This document shows, one piece after another, positions 6,561 to 9,968 of a stretch of 9,968 nt of DNA (position 1 is its first letter; each line of letters opens with the position of its first letter). Both the position numbers and the translations under genes were made by a program. Origin of the DNA: Segetibacter sp. (lineage in GTDB: Bacteria; Bacteroidota; Bacteroidia; Chitinophagales; Chitinophagaceae); NCBI GenBank assembly GCA_030146445.1, contig JASLBT010000015.1, positions 1 through 9,968 of the forward strand. Direction: 5' to 3'. The notes below the pieces were generated by a model. It did no database searches and was not told where the DNA came from. It was given only the letters and a program-made list of their open reading frames with translations.

Positions 6561-6606
6561 TTGACTTTTGACTTTTGAATTTTGATTTTTTTACATTTTG
6601 CATTTT
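6561..6606. repeat. CTTTTGA and CATTTTG phrase repeat after the permease gene
   Basis: The plus strand shows tandem CTTTTGA variants followed by TTTTACATTTTGCATTTT (6589-6606). It begins two bases after the permease stop codon on the minus strand. The last 18 bases match 1030-1047 in inverted orientation, and 6571-6583 matches 922-934 inverted (13 bases). No convincing terminator hairpin is present in this stretch. Confidence 0.6.
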
Positions 6607-6608
6607 CA

Positions 6609-7589
6609 TCATTCTTTTGAGTTTGCTTTATCGATGATCACAGCAACGAGGATGACAAGTCCTTTTACCACCTGTTGCCAAAAAGGTGATACATTCAAAA
6701 GCACCAGGCCATTGTTCAGCACGCCAATGATGATTGCGCCTAGTACGGTGCCAAGTATGCTGCCCCGGCCACCCGAAAGCGAAGTTCCGCCAATCACAAC
6801 CGCGGCTATCGCGTCGAGTTCGTAGGTGATACCAGCATTCGGCTGTGCACTGTCGAGCCTCGATGTTACGATGATCCCCCCGATAGCAGCAAGCGCGCCG
6901 GCGATGGCATACACCGACATCTTAACACGGTTAATGCGGATGCCCGACAAACGGGCCGCACTTTCATTACCACCGATCGCATAGATGTACCGGCCCAACC
7001 GGGTTTTTCGCGTCAGCAAATGTGCAAGCAGAACGATTACTGCGGAAATCCAGACCGGTACAGGTATCCCCAACAGCCAGCCGGTTCCCACAAAAGCAAA
7101 GTCGGGCCCGAGCCCCGATATCGGGAAACCTTTGGTCCAAAGCATGGTGAGCCCACGCGCAATGGTCAACACAGCCAGGGTAGCCACAAAGGGCGGCACT
7201 TTAAAACGGGTAATCGTAAAGCCATTAAACCATCCGAGCAGTGTGCCCAGCACGATGCCTGCTACGATGCTGCCAAACACCGTGAACCCCACGAACAAAT
7301 TAGCCGACGGAAGTTCGATACCACTCTTTAGCAGGCCGGCGGTAACTGCACCACATAAGGCGAGCACCGAACCGACGGATAGGTCTATCCCGGCGGTAAG
7401 CACAACCAGGGTCATGCCCGTGGATATACAAATGTTCACCGATATCTGCCGCAAAACGTTCCAGCCATTCGCCACCGTCAGGAACTTATCAGACAGTAAG
7501 CTGATGACCAGGCACAGAAAAAAAAGTGCAATCAGGGATTGAAACTTTGCCAGTTGTTTTGGGGCGTTTGCCAGGGTAAGGGCCTGCAT
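6609..7589 (-). CDS. RbsC-like sugar ABC transporter permease
   Basis: This 326-residue inner-membrane protein has the usual length and motif order of the RbsC/XylH permease family that imports monosaccharides. It has a cytosolic N-terminus, then several membrane helices including one near residues 17-33. The conserved TAGIDLSVGSVLALCGA lies at about 66-81. GGNESAARLSGI (207-218), the cytoplasmic loop that contacts the ATPase, follows. The signature GGTSLSGGRGS lies near 267-277, and a final helix pair ends with a short charged tail. The ATG at 7589 is 50 bases after the RbsA-like stop codon, and both lie on the same strand with the DUF2291 gene, so they should form one operon. The substrate cannot be read from the permease; the adjacent OiaX/OiaK genes suggest apiose or a related plant-derived sugar. 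Ribose or xylose uptake remains possible. Confidence 0.95.
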   Translation of the reverse strand: MQALTLANAPKQLAKFQSLIALFFLCLVISLLSDKFLTVANGWNVLRQISVNICISTGMTLVVLTAGIDLSVGSVLALCGAVTAGLLKSGIELPSANLFVGFTVFGSIVAGIVLGTLLGWFNGFTITRFKVPPFVATLAVLTIARGLTMLWTKGFPISGLGPDFAFVGTGWLLGIPVPVWISAVIVLLAHLLTRKTRLGRYIYAIGGNESAARLSGIRINRVKMSVYAIAGALAAIGGIIVTSRLDSAQPNAGITYELDAIAAVVIGGTSLSGGRGSILGTVLGAIIIGVLNNGLVLLNVSPFWQQVVKGLVILVAVIIDKANSKE

Positions 7590-7639
7590 ATTTGTTGGTC
7601 GGGTTAAACGGATAATTAATGCTGATTACCAGCGCGTGA

Positions 7640-9145
7640 TCAGATCGTTTTTGGAATGGCGCATTTTAGTATGCGGTCCTCGGTGGCTTCACTTATTGGT
7701 AAAGAAGCGGTTAAACATCCTTCCGCCATCACGAGCACCCGGTCTGAAACCGCAAGTATTTCGGGCAGTTCAGATGAAACCATGATAATGCCTAAGCCCG
7801 CTTCAGCCAATTTCAATATAAGTTTATAGATCTCGTTTTTTGCATTGACATCGATTCCCCGCGTAGGCTCATCCAACATCAGTAAAACTGGTTTTGTTGC
7901 CAGCCACTTGGCCAATACTATCTTTTGCTGGTTTCCACCGCTAAGGTTACCCGCCAGTTGCCGGTCAGATGAACTTTTTATCCGGAGCTCGCTAATGTAT
8001 TTTCCGGATAAAGAACATTCCTTTTTATGATTCAGAAAACCCATGTCGCTGAGTGCTTCAAGGGTCGTAATGCTGATGTTCTTTCGCACGTCAAGGCCGA
8101 GTACGAGACCATCTTTCTTCCGGTCTTCGGGCACTAAAGCAAGTCCTGCTGCAATGGCGTTCCCGGGCGACTTAAAAGCGAGTTCGCGACCATTGACCAT
8201 TACCGTTCCGGAACAAAGTTCGCGGTGCAGTCCAAAAATACTTTCCAGCAGCTCCGAACGTCCGGCACCCATCAGTCCGAAAACCCCCACGATCTCCCCG
8301 CGGTTTACGGTGAATGAAATGTCTTTTAAACGCAACCCCTGTTCTTTGATCTTGTTCTGAAGGTTCAATCCTTTTACAGAAAGAACTGCGTCCGTCTTCT
8401 CCGTGCCGTCGGCCTTACGTACCATGTTGACCGATCTGCCAACCATTTTACTGATAATGCCATCGTGATTTATGCCTTTCATCGGGCCATCTTCAATCAC
8501 CTGGCCGTCTCTCATAATAATGTACCTGTCGGCGATTGTAAACAACTCGTCGAGCTTATGCGATATATATGCGATTGCCTTTCCCTCTTTGCGCAGGTCC
8601 CTGATGATCGAGAACAGTACTTCCACCTCGCTTTCACTGATCGCCGATGTGGGTTCATCCATGATAATAAGGTCGGATTGCAACAGCAATGCTTTTGCAA
8701 TTTCAACGACCTGTTGCTGACCTACCTTTAAGGCATAAACCAGGGTATCAGGCGAGATGGACAACCTCAGCCGATCAAGCAATGCCGTGGTCTTCGCGGC
8801 CATTGCTTTTTTATCAAGCGTGCCCCAGCGTGTCAGGAGTTCACGTCCAAGAAAGATATTTTCGGTAACGGTAAGAAACGGAACGAGGTTGAGTTCCTGG
8901 TGTATGATGGTTATCCCCTTCTCCTGTGCCTCTTTAGGGTTATTAAAACGGACGACCTGGCCTTTAAAACTTATCGTGCCTTCGTAATCAGCATAAACAC
9001 CCGAAAGGATTTTCATGAGCGTGGATTTACCCGCGCCGTTCTCCCCAATAATTGCGGTCACTTCGCCGGCATTTAACGCGAGGGATACGTCGTTAAGCGC
9101 GGTTACTCCTGAAAACTTTTTCGTTATATTTTTTACAGCAAGCAC
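7640..9145 (-). CDS. RbsA-like sugar ABC transporter ATP-binding protein (two ATPase domains)
   Basis: This 501-residue protein is the fused double ATPase of ribose-type importers. Domain 1 has Walker A GENGAGKST (34-42), Q-loop Gln83, a signature reading LKVGQQQ (139-145) with Lys where Ser is usual, Walker B IIMDEP (160-165) and switch His196. Domain 2 has the degenerate Walker A GLMGAGRSE typical of RbsA second domains (290-298), a canonical LSGGNQQK (401-408) and Walker B LLMLDEP (421-427). It powers sugar uptake with the downstream permease. The start is GTG at 9145, seven bases after the DUF2291 stop. The protein begins normally at LAVKNITKKFSG, so no nearer ATG is needed. Tight spacing supports one operon. 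The family call is secure; the sugar is inferred only from context. Confidence 0.96.
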   Translation of the reverse strand: MLAVKNITKKFSGVTALNDVSLALNAGEVTAIIGENGAGKSTLMKILSGVYADYEGTISFKGQVVRFNNPKEAQEKGITIIHQELNLVPFLTVTENIFLGRELLTRWGTLDKKAMAAKTTALLDRLRLSISPDTLVYALKVGQQQVVEIAKALLLQSDLIIMDEPTSAISESEVEVLFSIIRDLRKEGKAIAYISHKLDELFTIADRYIIMRDGQVIEDGPMKGINHDGIISKMVGRSVNMVRKADGTEKTDAVLSVKGLNLQNKIKEQGLRLKDISFTVNRGEIVGVFGLMGAGRSELLESIFGLHRELCSGTVMVNGRELAFKSPGNAIAAGLALVPEDRKKDGLVLGLDVRKNISITTLEALSDMGFLNHKKECSLSGKYISELRIKSSSDRQLAGNLSGGNQQKIVLAKWLATKPVLLMLDEPTRGIDVNAKNEIYKLILKLAEAGLGIIMVSSELPEILAVSDRVLVMAEGCLTASLPISEATEDRILKCAIPKTI

Positions 9146-9152
9146 AGGTAGT

Positions 9153-9788
9153 TTATTGAATTGTTTTCAGCTCAAGCGCAACTGGTATCACTTCAATGTC
9201 ATCAAGTTTCAGGTGTTGCCTGTTCAGTTCAATTGCGCCAACAAAGTGAACCTGGTCCCCTTTCTTTGCAGCCGATTTAAAAGGTGGCAACACTTCATTG
9301 CGCACGATCTTATTCACTTCAGCCGACACGTTGTTGAAGTCTGCTGTGCTCGAAAATTCATTCAGATTTATTAAGCCGGAGGCGTCACGAATGGCATTGC
9401 CAAAGACGAATTCAGTAGCGATCCTGATTGCACTTTGTGTACTGTCTGTTTTGCTGATCACCGTTACGTCGTTCTCATTTATGCCGGTTATTTCGCCCGT
9501 ACCCTGCACCAGGAAATAACGAATGTTGCCGATGCCAAGTGCATGCGAGTGCTTTTCAAAAGCGGCATCCTTATTCGTTTTCGCGAGAGCAAGAAGTTGG
9601 TTAATCTCCACGGCATTGTTGAGTGCGGGTTTTAATCGTGAGTCATAATATTTTCTCGCATATGCGGCGGCATCAAACTCCTTGTTGGCTGCGGCCTTTA
9701 CCGCATCCAGCTTTTTGAAGTACACCGAATTATACGCCACGATTAAAAGTGCCGCAATTCCGAGTACGTATTTCAAACTTTTTTTCAA
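9153..9788 (-). CDS. DUF2291 family membrane-anchored protein of a sugar ABC operon
   Basis: This 211-residue protein starts with KKSLK and one hydrophobic segment (about residues 7-24), then a soluble, presumably periplasmic, domain. There is no lipobox cysteine, so it is probably anchored by the helix rather than as a lipoprotein. DUF2291-like features are FDAAAYARKYYDSRLKPAL (38-56), a beta-rich centre (YFLVQGTGEITGI, 91-103) and a conserved stretch near 128-146 (FVFGNAIRDASGLINLNEF). The family recurs beside RbsA/RbsC transporters but has no established biochemical role that I know. The only sensible start is TTG at 9788: there is no in-frame ATG upstream before a stop at 9819, and the protein contains no internal methionine. 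It precedes the RbsA-like gene by seven bases, as the first gene of this operon visible in the window. Confidence 0.85.
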   Translation of the reverse strand: MKKSLKYVLGIAALLIVAYNSVYFKKLDAVKAAANKEFDAAAYARKYYDSRLKPALNNAVEINQLLALAKTNKDAAFEKHSHALGIGNIRYFLVQGTGEITGINENDVTVISKTDSTQSAIRIATEFVFGNAIRDASGLINLNEFSSTADFNNVSAEVNKIVRNEVLPPFKSAAKKGDQVHFVGAIELNRQHLKLDDIEVIPVALELKTIQ

Positions 9789-9968
9789 AGCAATGTAGTT
9801 TTGGGTCGTGACCAGGAGTTATCGGGTGATATTGGCTCTTCATGCAACGTTCAGCAGCGATCATCACTTCTGCAAAAGGTATAACAAAAAGCCGCAAACC
9901 ATTAAATGGATTGGTGTTTTTGAAATATCATGCACCGATCAGTTACACAAAGCAGAAAAGCATATCTC
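9789..9968. other. 180-base stretch upstream of the DUF2291 gene, no gene seen
   Basis: No convincing reading frame was found on either strand. On the minus strand a near -7 element, TACCTTTTG (9873-9881), differs from TAnnTTTG by one extra base and lacks a well-spaced TTG. A short near-palindrome, CCATTTAATGG on the minus strand, lies at about 9899-9909. The sugar-binding protein expected with this importer is absent and may lie further to the right, beyond the window. Confidence 0.4.

Noticed and set aside
6985..7542. 185-codon plus-strand open frame opposite the permease
   Set aside because: It lies wholly antisense to a clear RbsC-like gene and has a Pro/Thr/Ser-rich composition typical of a shadow frame.

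Overview
This window looks like a catabolic locus from a Bacteroidota chromosome, most likely a Chitinophagaceae-type soil organism. That placement is an inference. It rests on the protein flavour, the moderate GC of the genes against AT-rich spacers, the lack of clear Shine-Dalgarno sequences, a few TAnnTTTG-like -7 elements, and spacers filled with short imperfect phrase repeats (TAATCCG, GGTATTG, GTTGAAAG and others). All recognised genes are on the minus strand, so the locus reads from high to low coordinates.

The right half (9788 to 6609) encodes a ribose-type sugar ABC importer. It has a DUF2291 membrane-anchored accessory protein (TTG start), a duplicated RbsA-like ATPase (GTG start) and an RbsC-like permease. 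The expected periplasmic sugar-binding protein is not in the window. A 440-base spacer (6169-6608) follows. It carries three copies of a 44-base repeat in phrase-like DNA and a possible promoter.

The left half (6168 to the window edge) encodes a GlpK-like FGGY kinase with a changed substrate pocket, then a RuBisCO-like protein (OiaX-type) and a DUF1537 kinase (OiaK-type) that overlap by ATGA. A single-cysteine member of the Asp/Glu racemase family comes next, and then, after a 340-base spacer, a BASS (bile acid:sodium symporter) family transporter cut by the window edge.

The neighbouring OiaX/OiaK pair points to breakdown of the branched-chain sugar acid 3-oxo-isoapionate, that is, D-apiose from plant cell walls. 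OiaK would phosphorylate 3-oxo-isoapionate, and the RuBisCO-like enzyme would split the 4-phosphate into 3-phosphoglycerate and glycolate. The ABC importer would bring in the sugar. The FGGY kinase may act on a related sugar such as apulose, or on a polyol. The BASS protein may move a small organic acid, possibly the glycolate by-product. The upstream steps (apiose dehydrogenase, lactonase, apionate oxidoreductases) are not visible here, so the pathway assignment rests on family and context.
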